Of a stretch of DNA of 64,000 nucleotides, positions 29,916-38,200 are shown piece after piece (within the stretch, counting starts at the first letter, position 1; each line of letters starts with the position of its first letter). The stretch lies in assembly GCF_003053845.1 (NCBI RefSeq), contig NZ_QAYG01000003.1, positions 124,001 through 188,000 on the forward strand, written 5' to 3'. The notes below the pieces were generated by a model that was given only the letters and a program-made list of their open reading frames with translations, searched no databases and had not been told where the DNA came from. This DNA is from Breoghania corrubedonensis (GTDB lineage Bacteria; Pseudomonadota; Alphaproteobacteria; Rhizobiales; Stappiaceae). The translations under genes and the position numbers were made by a program.

Positions 29916-31265
29916 ATGACTGCTAGGCAAACGACGGTTCGGACCGTTCTGTTTCTTCAAGGTCCCCCTTCGCTTTTCCTGCGCGATCTGGCCGTGGTGC
30001 TGGCGCGGCGGGGGCACCGTACCTGTCGGATCAACCTGAATCTTGGAGACTGGCTGTTCTGGCCGCGCCGCGGGGCGGTCAACTATCGCGGACGCTTGCG
30101 TGACTGGCGTGCGTTCCTGACCGACTACGTCAGTCGCCACGGGGTGACAGACATTGTCTATTACGCCGACCGGCTGCCGTATCATGTCATCGCGGGCGAG
30201 GTCGGGCGGGCGGGCGGGATCAACGTGATTGCGCTCGAGTTCGGCTATCTCAGGCCTGACTGGATCACGCTTGAACGAAACGGCATGTCCGCCTATTCGC
30301 ATTTTCCCGCCGATCCGCAGGTCATCCGTGAGCTGGGCAAGGATCTGGTCGCGCCCTCGGCTGCCTCCCTTTATTCCTTTCCGCACGCCAAGGAAGCGTT
30401 CTGCGAGGTTCTCTACAATCTGACTTCCTATTTCGGTCGGCCGTTCTACCCCCATTACTATGCCGATCGCATCTACAATCCGGTCATCGAGTACATCAGC
30501 CACATCCCGCGCATTCTCTCGACGCGCGGCAACCAGCGCCGTTCGCACAAGGTGCTGCACGAACTGGTCGATCGCGGAACGCCTTACTATCTCTTCGCCC
30601 TGCAGATCGATGCGGATTATCAGCTGCGTGCGAATGCGCCCTTCCGCCGTCAGGCGGATGCGGTGAAACTCGCCATCAGTTCCTTTGCCAAGCACGCGCC
30701 GAAGGATACGGTGCTGCTGTTCAAGCAGCATCCGCTCGACAATGCGATGACGCACTGGAAGTCCCGTATTCATCGGCTCGCGCGCCGCTACAAGGTTCCC
30801 GAGCGTGTCCGCTTCGTGCGCGCCGGTGATTTGCGCGATCAGCTCACGCATGCGCGCGGAACCGTGCTGATCAATTCGACCGTCGGCATTCATGCGCTCA
30901 AGCACGGCTGCCCGGTCAAGACGCTGGGCGTTGCGATCTATGACATGCCCGGCCTGACCTTCCAGGGTCCGCTCGACGATTTCTGGACCAAAGCGGACAA
31001 ACCGGATCCGGATCTGTGCCACGCGCTGGTCGCGGTCATGGCGAACACGATCCAGGTGCGCGGCAACTTCTATTCCCGTGCCGGACGCAATGCCGGCGCG
31101 CGTGCGGCGGCGGAACGGATCGCCAGAGGCTGTATTAACGAGCCGGGCGCCTTGGTCGAAAAGCCTCCCCGCCTTGCCCGGGCGAGGCGCATGGGTTTGC
31201 AGCCGGCAGACGATCTGGGACGCCAGAACCCTCAGCGCGGACTGATCGAACCGGACCAGGCGTAG
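29916..31265 (+). CDS. KpsS-like capsule biosynthesis protein 1
   Basis: 449 residues, no signal or membrane segment. It belongs to the capsule synthesis family (KpsS, RkpJ, LipB) whose KpsS and KpsC members transfer beta-Kdo linker residues onto the lipid anchor at the cytoplasmic face. Visible family marks are VLFLQGP at the N-terminus, ALEFGYLRPDWITLE, the K-x-H-P motif (FKQHPLDNA) and NSTVGIHAL. The neighbour at 31335 is a clear paralogue. The C-terminal 40 residues are a charged extension. No good ribosome site is visible before the ATG. Confidence 0.88.
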   Translation: MTARQTTVRTVLFLQGPPSLFLRDLAVVLARRGHRTCRINLNLGDWLFWPRRGAVNYRGRLRDWRAFLTDYVSRHGVTDIVYYADRLPYHVIAGEVGRAGGINVIALEFGYLRPDWITLERNGMSAYSHFPADPQVIRELGKDLVAPSAASLYSFPHAKEAFCEVLYNLTSYFGRPFYPHYYADRIYNPVIEYISHIPRILSTRGNQRRSHKVLHELVDRGTPYYLFALQIDADYQLRANAPFRRQADAVKLAISSFAKHAPKDTVLLFKQHPLDNAMTHWKSRIHRLARRYKVPERVRFVRAGDLRDQLTHARGTVLINSTVGIHALKHGCPVKTLGVAIYDMPGLTFQGPLDDFWTKADKPDPDLCHALVAVMANTIQVRGNFYSRAGRNAGARAAAERIARGCINEPGALVEKPPRLARARRMGLQPADDLGRQNPQRGLIEPDQA

Positions 31266-31334
31266 AGGCCGGACGCGGAGAGGGCCGAGGCAGGCAGGAC
31301 GGGATCCTCCCGCCCCTTTGAGAGAGACGGCGCG

Positions 31335-32615
31335 TTGGAAACAAGCCGCACATTTCTGTTCCTCCAGGGACCGTTGTCGCCCCTGTTCTCCCACATCGGC
31401 GATCGGCTCGCCGAGGCCGGACATCGGGTGTTGCGGGTCAACCTGTGTGTCGGCGACCGGTTGCACTGGCGCCGCGACGGGGCGAGGGACTATCGCGGCA
31501 GCGTCGCGGCGTGGCCCAGTTTCATCGATACGTTTATGGAGCGCGAAGGCGTCACGGATCTGATCCTTCACGGCGATCGGCGGATCTATCATCGCATGGC
31601 GGCCGACGCGGCGCGTGCGCGGGGTATTGGCGTGATCGCGACCGAACTGGGATACCTGCGGCCCGACTGGATGACGATCGAGCGCGACGGCACCTCCACC
31701 GGCTCGCATTTTCCCGACGATCCGGACACCATATCGAGGATCGCAGACGAGGTTGGGGCGATCGACTTCACTCCGCGCTTCCGCACGAGCTTCTGGCGCG
31801 TGGCGGCCCCCGATGTCGCCTACAATCTCGCCAATGTGGCGTTCTGGTTCCTCTATCCGCACTATCGTCGCCACACGATCTACAATCCGGTCATCGAATA
31901 TGTCGCTGCGGGGTGGCGGCTCGCTCGCAAGGAGAGGCGTGACCGGCCCGCGAGGGCGCTGGCGGAGCAGCTGCACAAGGGCAGGGTGCCCTGGTTCGTG
32001 TTGCCCATGCAGCTTGAAGGCGATTTCCAGCTGCGCGACCATTCCCCCTTCGGCGGGATGGAGCCGGCGCTTGAAACGGTGTTTCGTTCCTTCGCCGCCC
32101 ATGCGCCGAACGATTGCCGGCTGGTCGTCAAAGCCCACCCGCTCGACGCCGGGCTGGAGCGCTGGCATGCGGTCGTGCCCCGTCTGGCGCGGGATACGGG
32201 GATCGCGGACCGGGTCGACCATGCCGATGGCGGCGGGCTCGACGATCTTCTGGCCGGCTCGTCCGGAATGGTAACGGTGAACAGCTCGGCCGGGCTGGAG
32301 GCGTTGCGTGCCGGGGTCCCGGTCAAGGCTCTGTGTCCGGCGATCTTCGACGTGCCGGGCATGACCGATTTCCAACCGCTCGACGCCTTCTGGCGGACAC
32401 CGACGCCGCCCGATCCGGCGCTGGTGCAGGCCTTCGTGACTGCGCTTGCCGGTACGGTGCAGGCGCGCGGTACGATCCACAGTCGGGAAGGTCTCGATGC
32501 GGCGGTAGCGACCATGAGCGCCCGCATCCTTGAAGACCGGCTGAACGATCATGGTGCCTACATCGATCCGCCGCCGCGCCTCGCGCGTGCCCGGGCCCTT
32601 GGCGCTCCGCTGTGA
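31335..32615 (+). CDS. KpsS-like capsule biosynthesis protein 2
   Basis: 426 residues, starting at TTG (31335) with gagagag upstream; no ATG fits the frame. The protein aligns throughout with the previous gene: FLFLQGP, ATELGYLRPDWMTIE, KAHPLDAG and VNSSAGLEAL match in order. Tandem duplication followed by divergence is the simplest explanation, and the pair could add two successive linker sugars, as KpsS and KpsC do. No KpsC-length protein is present in the window. Confidence 0.88.
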   Translation: METSRTFLFLQGPLSPLFSHIGDRLAEAGHRVLRVNLCVGDRLHWRRDGARDYRGSVAAWPSFIDTFMEREGVTDLILHGDRRIYHRMAADAARARGIGVIATELGYLRPDWMTIERDGTSTGSHFPDDPDTISRIADEVGAIDFTPRFRTSFWRVAAPDVAYNLANVAFWFLYPHYRRHTIYNPVIEYVAAGWRLARKERRDRPARALAEQLHKGRVPWFVLPMQLEGDFQLRDHSPFGGMEPALETVFRSFAAHAPNDCRLVVKAHPLDAGLERWHAVVPRLARDTGIADRVDHADGGGLDDLLAGSSGMVTVNSSAGLEALRAGVPVKALCPAIFDVPGMTDFQPLDAFWRTPTPPDPALVQAFVTALAGTVQARGTIHSREGLDAAVATMSARILEDRLNDHGAYIDPPPRLARARALGAPL

Positions 32616-32750
32616 GCCGAGCCTGCCGCGTCTGGGCGTCGCGAGTGCAGAGACATTTGTACAGGGCCTTGAATCAGGATCTTAGCGGCGGTTAAAAATG
32701 TCGTGAGAGCAATATCTTACGCATGTTTGCGGAATCAGTTTCACCATCCG

Positions 32751-32815
32751 TTGAATCACTTTCTCAAGCGACGTTGAATCGGTTTGTGAAGACCGCCCTT
32801 GAATCAATTTCTCAA
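32751..32815 (+). promoter_or_regulatory. Three-copy operator-like array TTGAATC..TCAA
   Basis: 17-base units begin at 32751 (TTGAATCACTTTCTCAA), 32774 (TTGAATCGGTTTGTGAA) and 32799 (TTGAATCAATTTCTCAA), spaced 23 and 25 bases. A weaker fourth (GGAATCAGTTTCACCA) begins at 32731 and a half-site at 32669. Each unit is a partial dyad TTGA-N9-TCAA. The array ends 38 bases before the SDR start. Confidence 0.55.
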
Positions 32816-32853
32816 CACCGCCGGGCAAGGCGGTCAGTGCACGGCAGGACGCC

Positions 32854-33645
32854 ATGACGGATTATCGCAGCATCGTGATCACCGGAGCGAGCGGCGGCAT
32901 CGGAACCGAGCTCGCCAGGGCCTTTGCCGGGCCGGGTGTCTCGCTCGCCCTGATCGCGCGCGATGCGACACGCCTGGAGGCGCTGGCCGAGGACTGCCGC
33001 GCCGCCGGCGCTATTGTGTCCGTGGCCGGCATCGACGTACGCGACCGGCCGGCGCTGCATGCCTTTCTCCAGGCTCATGACGCGGAGCATCCCGTCGACC
33101 TGCTGATCGCCAATGCGGGCGTCACCTGCGGTCTGGGAGAAGGCCGCAGCCGGGAGAGCGATGGGGATGCGGAGTGGCTGGCAGAGGTGAACTACAAGGG
33201 GGCGGTTCACACCGTCTCCGCGCTGGTGGAGCGGATGCGCGCGCGCAAGAACGGTCGGATCGTCATCATGTCGTCGCTTGCCGGCATGCGCGGCCTGCCC
33301 GACATGCCGTCCTATTCGGCCACCAAGGCGGCGTTGATCGCTTATGGCGAGTCCCTGCGCGGCTGGCTGCGGCGCGACCGTGTCGGCGTCACGGTGATCT
33401 GCCCCGGCTTCGTGACCTCACCCATGTCCGCACGCCACATGGGCGCCAAGCCCTTCGAGATCTCTGCGCAAAAGGCGGCGCGCATCATCAAGCGCGCGGC
33501 GGAGAAGGGGAGGCCCTTCCGTGCCTTCCCGTTTCCGCTCGCCCTCGGCATCCGGCTTTCGAAATTCCTGCCCGCCTGGGCCTCGGACCTCTGCTACGCA
33601 TCGATGTCTGCGGATGTGGAGCGCGATCCGCGCAGCGACCTGTGA
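32854..33645 (+). CDS. rkpH: SDR-family ketoreductase, RkpH-like
   Basis: 263 residues, classical short-chain dehydrogenase: TGASGGIG cofactor motif at about residues 10-17, ANAG at about 86-89, Ser in MSSLAG, and catalytic Tyr154/Lys158 (YSATK). The C-terminal third has a hydrophobic stretch (FPFPLALGIRL) suggesting membrane association. It faces the oxoamine synthase and polyketide synthase genes. By analogy with 3-ketosphinganine reductase or Fum13 it would reduce the ketone left by the oxoamine synthase; RkpH of Sinorhizobium is the closest known context. Substrate is inferred, not seen. Confidence 0.88.
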   Translation: MTDYRSIVITGASGGIGTELARAFAGPGVSLALIARDATRLEALAEDCRAAGAIVSVAGIDVRDRPALHAFLQAHDAEHPVDLLIANAGVTCGLGEGRSRESDGDAEWLAEVNYKGAVHTVSALVERMRARKNGRIVIMSSLAGMRGLPDMPSYSATKAALIAYGESLRGWLRRDRVGVTVICPGFVTSPMSARHMGAKPFEISAQKAARIIKRAAEKGRPFRAFPFPLALGIRLSKFLPAWASDLCYASMSADVERDPRSDL

Positions 33646-33709
33646 GTCGCATTCTGACAATATGGAACTTATTTGCGGTTATTCCGGCTAAAACGGCGCA
33701 TCGGGGCAG

Positions 33710-33726
33710 TTGAATCGATTTCTCAA
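33710..33726. promoter_or_regulatory. Further copy of TTGAATC..TCAA motif
   Basis: TTGAATCGATTTCTCAA lies between the convergent ends of the SDR and oxoamine synthase genes. This is not a promoter position, which leaves open a repeat rather than an operator role. Confidence 0.45.
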
Positions 33727-33794
33727 GAAGGTGGGGTCGTCTCGATGGATGGGCGCTTGCTCCGGGCAACATTTTCCGGAGGCCCCATTCCGCC

Positions 33795-35168
33795 TCAGCG
33801 TGCGCGATCCATCAGGGCCTTCAGCCCCGAACCGCCGGCCCGGATCTGCGCGAGCCGGTGCGCGGTGCAGGCGACGGCGCGCTCGATCTGCTCTGCGGTG
33901 TGATCGCAGGTGATGAAGAAGCGAAGCCGCGCGGCATTCTCGGCGACGGCGGGGAAGATGATCGGCAGCGCGTTGATGCCGTCTTCCAGAAGCGCATTGG
34001 CGAGCATCGCCGCCTGGATGCTGTCGCCGACGATGACGGGGATGACCGAATAGCCGGCGGAGGGGCCGGTATCGAGCCCGGCCTCGGCGGCGGCTTTCAG
34101 GAAATGATGGCCGTTGGACTTGAGGCGGGCGACCCGGTCGGGTTCGCGCTCCAGTATGCCGGCGGAGGCAAGCGCGGCTGCGGCAAGCGGAGGCGCCATG
34201 CCGACGGAATAGACAAAGCCTGGCGCCGTGGCTTTCAGGTAGTCGCACAAGGCGCTGGAGCCGGCGATGTAGCCGCCACAGGAGGCGAGCGTCTTCGACA
34301 GCGTGCCCATCCAGATCTCGACCGACTTCGGATCTATGCCGAATTCTTCCGCGATACCGTGGCCATGGGCGCCGAGCACGCCAAGCGAGTGCGCCTCGTC
34401 GACCAGCAGCCAGGCATTGTAGCGGTTCTTGAGCGCGACCAGCCGCTTCAGGTCGGGGAAGTCGCCGTCCATCGAATAGAGGCCTTCCACCGCGATCAGC
34501 ACGTGGGTGTGCATATGGCGGTTGGAAGCGAGCTGGCGCTCCAGCGCATCGAGGTCACCATGCGGGAAGTTGAGCCGCTTGGCGCCGGCGAGCCGCGCGC
34601 CCTCGGCAATGGAATTGTGGATCAGCACGTCGGTCAGGATCAGGTCGTCCGGCCCGAGGAGATGGCCGATGGTGGAGACGTTGGTGGCGTGACCGGAAAC
34701 GTAGGTCATCGCGTCCTCCACCCCGTGCAGGCGCGCCAGCGCTGCTTCCAGCTCTCGGTGGATCGGCCGCTCGCCCGCGACCACGCGGCTGGCGGAGACG
34801 GACGTCCCATAGCGCTGCGTCGCGGCATTGGCCGCCGCGATCACCTCCCGGTGCCCGCTGAGACCCAGATAGTTGTAGGACGCGAAATTGTCGAAGCTGC
34901 GCCCGTCGATTTCCGTGCACGCGCCGGCGGTGGCGTCATGGGCGCGGAAGAAGGGGTTCGCGACGCCGATCATGTCGGCCGCCGCCCGCTGCATCTTCAG
35001 CTGCTTGACTTCCGGCAGGGTGGCGAAATCGAAGGCCGGAGCGGCTTCCGGCCGTTTCGGCGCGGCCGTACGCGTGTCCTGAGCGCTCTTGCGACCGGCG
35101 CGCAGCGATTGCATCAGCTTGTCACGATCGCCGCCTGAAAGACCGCCGATACCGCGTCTTCCGCTCAT
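33795..35168 (-). CDS. rkpG: PLP-dependent alpha-oxoamine synthase, RkpG-like
   Basis: 457 residues, fold type I aminotransferase-like. The PLP lysine is Lys292 in GTLSKTLAS. DEAHSLG and SASRVVAGE are the family marks shared by AONS (BioF), KBL and serine palmitoyltransferase. These enzymes condense an amino acid with an acyl thioester, releasing CO2, to give a 2-amino ketone. An N-terminal extension of about 75 residues precedes the catalytic core. It follows the polyketide synthase gene by 81 bases on the same strand, with no biotin or threonine-catabolic genes nearby, so an acyl-ACP from that synthase is the likely partner. Start at 35168 follows aagga. Confidence 0.92.
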   Translation of the reverse strand: MSGRRGIGGLSGGDRDKLMQSLRAGRKSAQDTRTAAPKRPEAAPAFDFATLPEVKQLKMQRAAADMIGVANPFFRAHDATAGACTEIDGRSFDNFASYNYLGLSGHREVIAAANAATQRYGTSVSASRVVAGERPIHRELEAALARLHGVEDAMTYVSGHATNVSTIGHLLGPDDLILTDVLIHNSIAEGARLAGAKRLNFPHGDLDALERQLASNRHMHTHVLIAVEGLYSMDGDFPDLKRLVALKNRYNAWLLVDEAHSLGVLGAHGHGIAEEFGIDPKSVEIWMGTLSKTLASCGGYIAGSSALCDYLKATAPGFVYSVGMAPPLAAAALASAGILEREPDRVARLKSNGHHFLKAAAEAGLDTGPSAGYSVIPVIVGDSIQAAMLANALLEDGINALPIIFPAVAENAARLRFFITCDHTAEQIERAVACTAHRLAQIRAGGSGLKALMDRAR

Positions 35169-35249
35169 GAATACCGTCCTTGCAAGAAGGGCGGGGCCTC
35201 CCGGCCCCCGCCGCGCCGGGCGAAGTCGCCCAGGCGCCATTTCTCATAT

Positions 35250-38200
35250 CTAATTCAGAAGCTTGCCCACATTGCGGCTCGATTCCTCCACCTGCGCGGC
35301 GAGACCTTCGAGATCGCGACCATCCGCCGTTTCGTCGTCTGTGCCCAGATGATGGGTCGCAAGCGATTGCGCGTCGCCCGAAAGTGTCGTTGTTTCCTCG
35401 CCGCGCACCCGCCGCACGATCCGCATCGACAGGTCGTTGAGGCTCGCGCCGTTGGCAAGCGACATCAACGGAATGTCGACACCGAGCTGGCGTTCGGCCG
35501 CCATGCGCAGTTCCAGCGCCATCAGCGAATCCATGCCGATGTCGGAAAGCGGCTTGTGAGCGACGATCTCCTCCGGCGCGATGCGCAGGATGCGGCCTAT
35601 CTCGCCGGAAAGAAGCCGGGCTACCGTCTGCACGGCGGCGGCGGCATCGAGCCCTTCCAGCATGGCTGCAAGGTCGATCTCGCCTTCCTCCATGCCCTCG
35701 CCACCCGATCCGATCCCGAGTCGGGCAACGAGCGGTGTGGAAAGAAGCGCCAGATCCCGCCGTGCCTGCGCCCAGTCGATGCGCGCATAGGCGATGGCCG
35801 CAAGATCGGGATCGCGTTGATGGTCGTCCGGCAGTGCCAGCAGCCGTTCCAGTCCCGCAAGGGCTTCGGCCGCGCTCAGCGCATGCTTGCCGAGCTTGCG
35901 GGCAAGCAGGTCGTTCACATCGGTGTTGCGGGCGAGATACCCGGCATCGGAGATCGCGCCCCACGCGACAGCGAGTGCGGCCTTGCCCTGCATCCTGCGC
36001 CGGCGCGCCAATGCTTCGAGGTAGCCGTTGGCAGCGACATAGTTGGCCTGCCCCGGATTGCCGACGAGCGTGGTGGCGGAGGAGAAGAGCACGAAGGCCG
36101 TGACCGGATCATCCCCCGTCAGGGCGTCCAGATGGTCCGCCGCCGCGATCTTGGGCGCGAGAACGCGGGCGATCCCGTCATGATCGAGATTGGCGATCAG
36201 CGTGTCGTGGAGCACCATCGCCGTGTGGAAGACGCCGGATATGGGCGGCATCGCGGACCGGATATCGTCGAGAGCGCTGGCCAGGGCGTCACGGTCCGTG
36301 GCATCGCAGGCAATTGCGCGAACGGTGACGCCACGCGCCTCAAGCCGCGCGATGGCCTCGCGGGCCTCCTCGCGCGTACCGCCGGAGCGGCCGATGACCG
36401 CGAGGTGTCGGGCACCGTGGTCGGCAAGCCAGTTCAGCAACTGCGTGCCGAAACCGCCAAATCCACCGACGATGACCTGCGTCCGCGCGCCGGAGAAGTC
36501 GACCGGGGTCGGCGTCGGGCGCGGTTCGGGCGCGGCCGGGGGACCGAGCACGATCTTGCCGATATGACCGGACTGCTGCATGACGCGGAAGGCTTCCACC
36601 ACCGACCCGGCCTCGAACAGCCGGTACGGCAGGGGCGCGAGAACGCCCTCGTCGAAAAGGGCGACGAGTTCGCCGAACAGCCGGCGGGCCAGTTCAGGCT
36701 GACGCGTCAGCAACTGGTCCGCGTCGATGCCGAAATAGGAGAGGTTCTGGCGGAACGGGCGCAGTCCGACGCGGGTATTGCCGTAGTAGTCCCGCTTGCC
36801 GAGTTCCAGGAACCGGCCGAACGGTTTGAGCACGCCGATGGAGCGCTCCATCGCCTCGCCGAAGAGCGAATTCAGGACAACATCGACGCCTTCTTCGCCG
36901 GTGATCTCCATGACCTCCTCGGCGAAATCGAGCGAGCGGGAATCAAAGACGTAGTCGGCACCGAGCAGCGTCAGGAAATTGCGCTTTTCCGGGGAGCCTG
37001 CCGTCGCGATGACGGTCGCCCCCCGCCATTTGGCAAGCTGAAGCGCCGCAAGTCCGACGCCGCCGGCCCCGCCGTGGATCAGCACCGTCTCGCCTTCGCC
37101 AAGCCGCGCGAGCTCGATCAGCGCGTAATAGGCGGTGAGGAAGGTGACGGGGATGGTGGCCGCTTCCTCGAAGGTGACCGTCTGCGGCATCGGCGCGAGT
37201 GCGGCTTCACCCACCGTGACGTGGCTTGCGAAACAGGCCGGTGCGAAGGTGATGACGCGGTCGCCCGGCGCAAAGCGGGTCACGCCGGGCCCGACGCGGG
37301 TGACCTCGCCGGCGCATTCCATGCCGAGCGTGGGGCCGGCGAACCCGTCTTCCAGCGCTTCCTCGGGCAAGAGGCCCAAGGCCCACATCACATCGCGGAA
37401 ATTGAGGCCGCTGGCCTGTACCTCGATCTCGACTTCGTCTCCTTCGGGCGTCTTGCGCTCGACCGTCTGCCAGACGAGTTCGTCAAGCGCGCCCTGATGG
37501 GGAATGTCGAGGCGGGCGGCGAGATCTGCGCCTGTCGCGATGTCGCGATTGTCATCCGGAAGCCCGCCACGGACAAGGCGCAGGCCTGCGCGGTGGTCCA
37601 TGTCGCGCACGATCTCGCGTTCAGGGGAAGGGTTCACGATCTCGTCGGCGAGCCTGAGGGCGAATTCGCCCGGCGCCAGCACGGCGGAGATATCGACCAG
37701 CCTGAGGGTGAGATCGGGAAATTCGTTGATCGCGACCCGGCCGAAAGTCCAGATCGCTCCCTGCACCGGATCGTGCTGGCGGCTTCCGGCAATCGTCTGC
37801 ATGGCATCGGGCGCGACGAGCCAGAAAGCGGCCTCCTGTCCGTTCAGCGCCTTGAGGAGATCGACAATCGCCTCCATGCGCGCGCACGCGCGTTCGTTGT
37901 CATCGCCACCGCGCGAAAAGGCGCCTGCCAGATGCACGATCTGCGTGGCGGCCTCGTCGGCCAGATCCTGAGGGCATGTCGCATCCCACGCGACGAGCGC
38001 GGCGACATGGCCGTTGCGCTCCAGCGTATCGGCAAGCGCGCTGGCGACATCGAGGGACAGGCCCTCGCCGTCGTGGAGGATGATAGTGCGCCGATTATCG
38101 TCCTCGGCATCCGCGACGGGAACTGTATTCGGGCGAAGGGCGTCGTGCCGGGTCCGTGCGATTATGAGATGCGCGTCGGTGTCGCCGGCCTCAAGGGCCA

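Noticed and set aside
31318-31563. ATG-started frame as the start of the second KpsS-like gene
   Set aside because: It is out of frame with the conserved protein. The TTG at 31335 gives the FLFLQGP N-terminus matching the paralogue.
29865-32552. 895-codon open frame on the minus strand over the KpsS-like genes
   Set aside because: Antisense shadow spanning two well-supported genes; no family features.
32731-32815. CRISPR-like array from regularly spaced TTGAATC units
   Set aside because: Only three to four degenerate units, spacers of 6-8 bases, and no cas genes. Operator or repeat is the better reading.
33795-35168. Biotin-pathway BioF or threonine-catabolic KBL assignment
   Set aside because: The core fold is shared, but context is PKS and capsule genes with no bio or tdh gene, and there is a long N-terminal extension.
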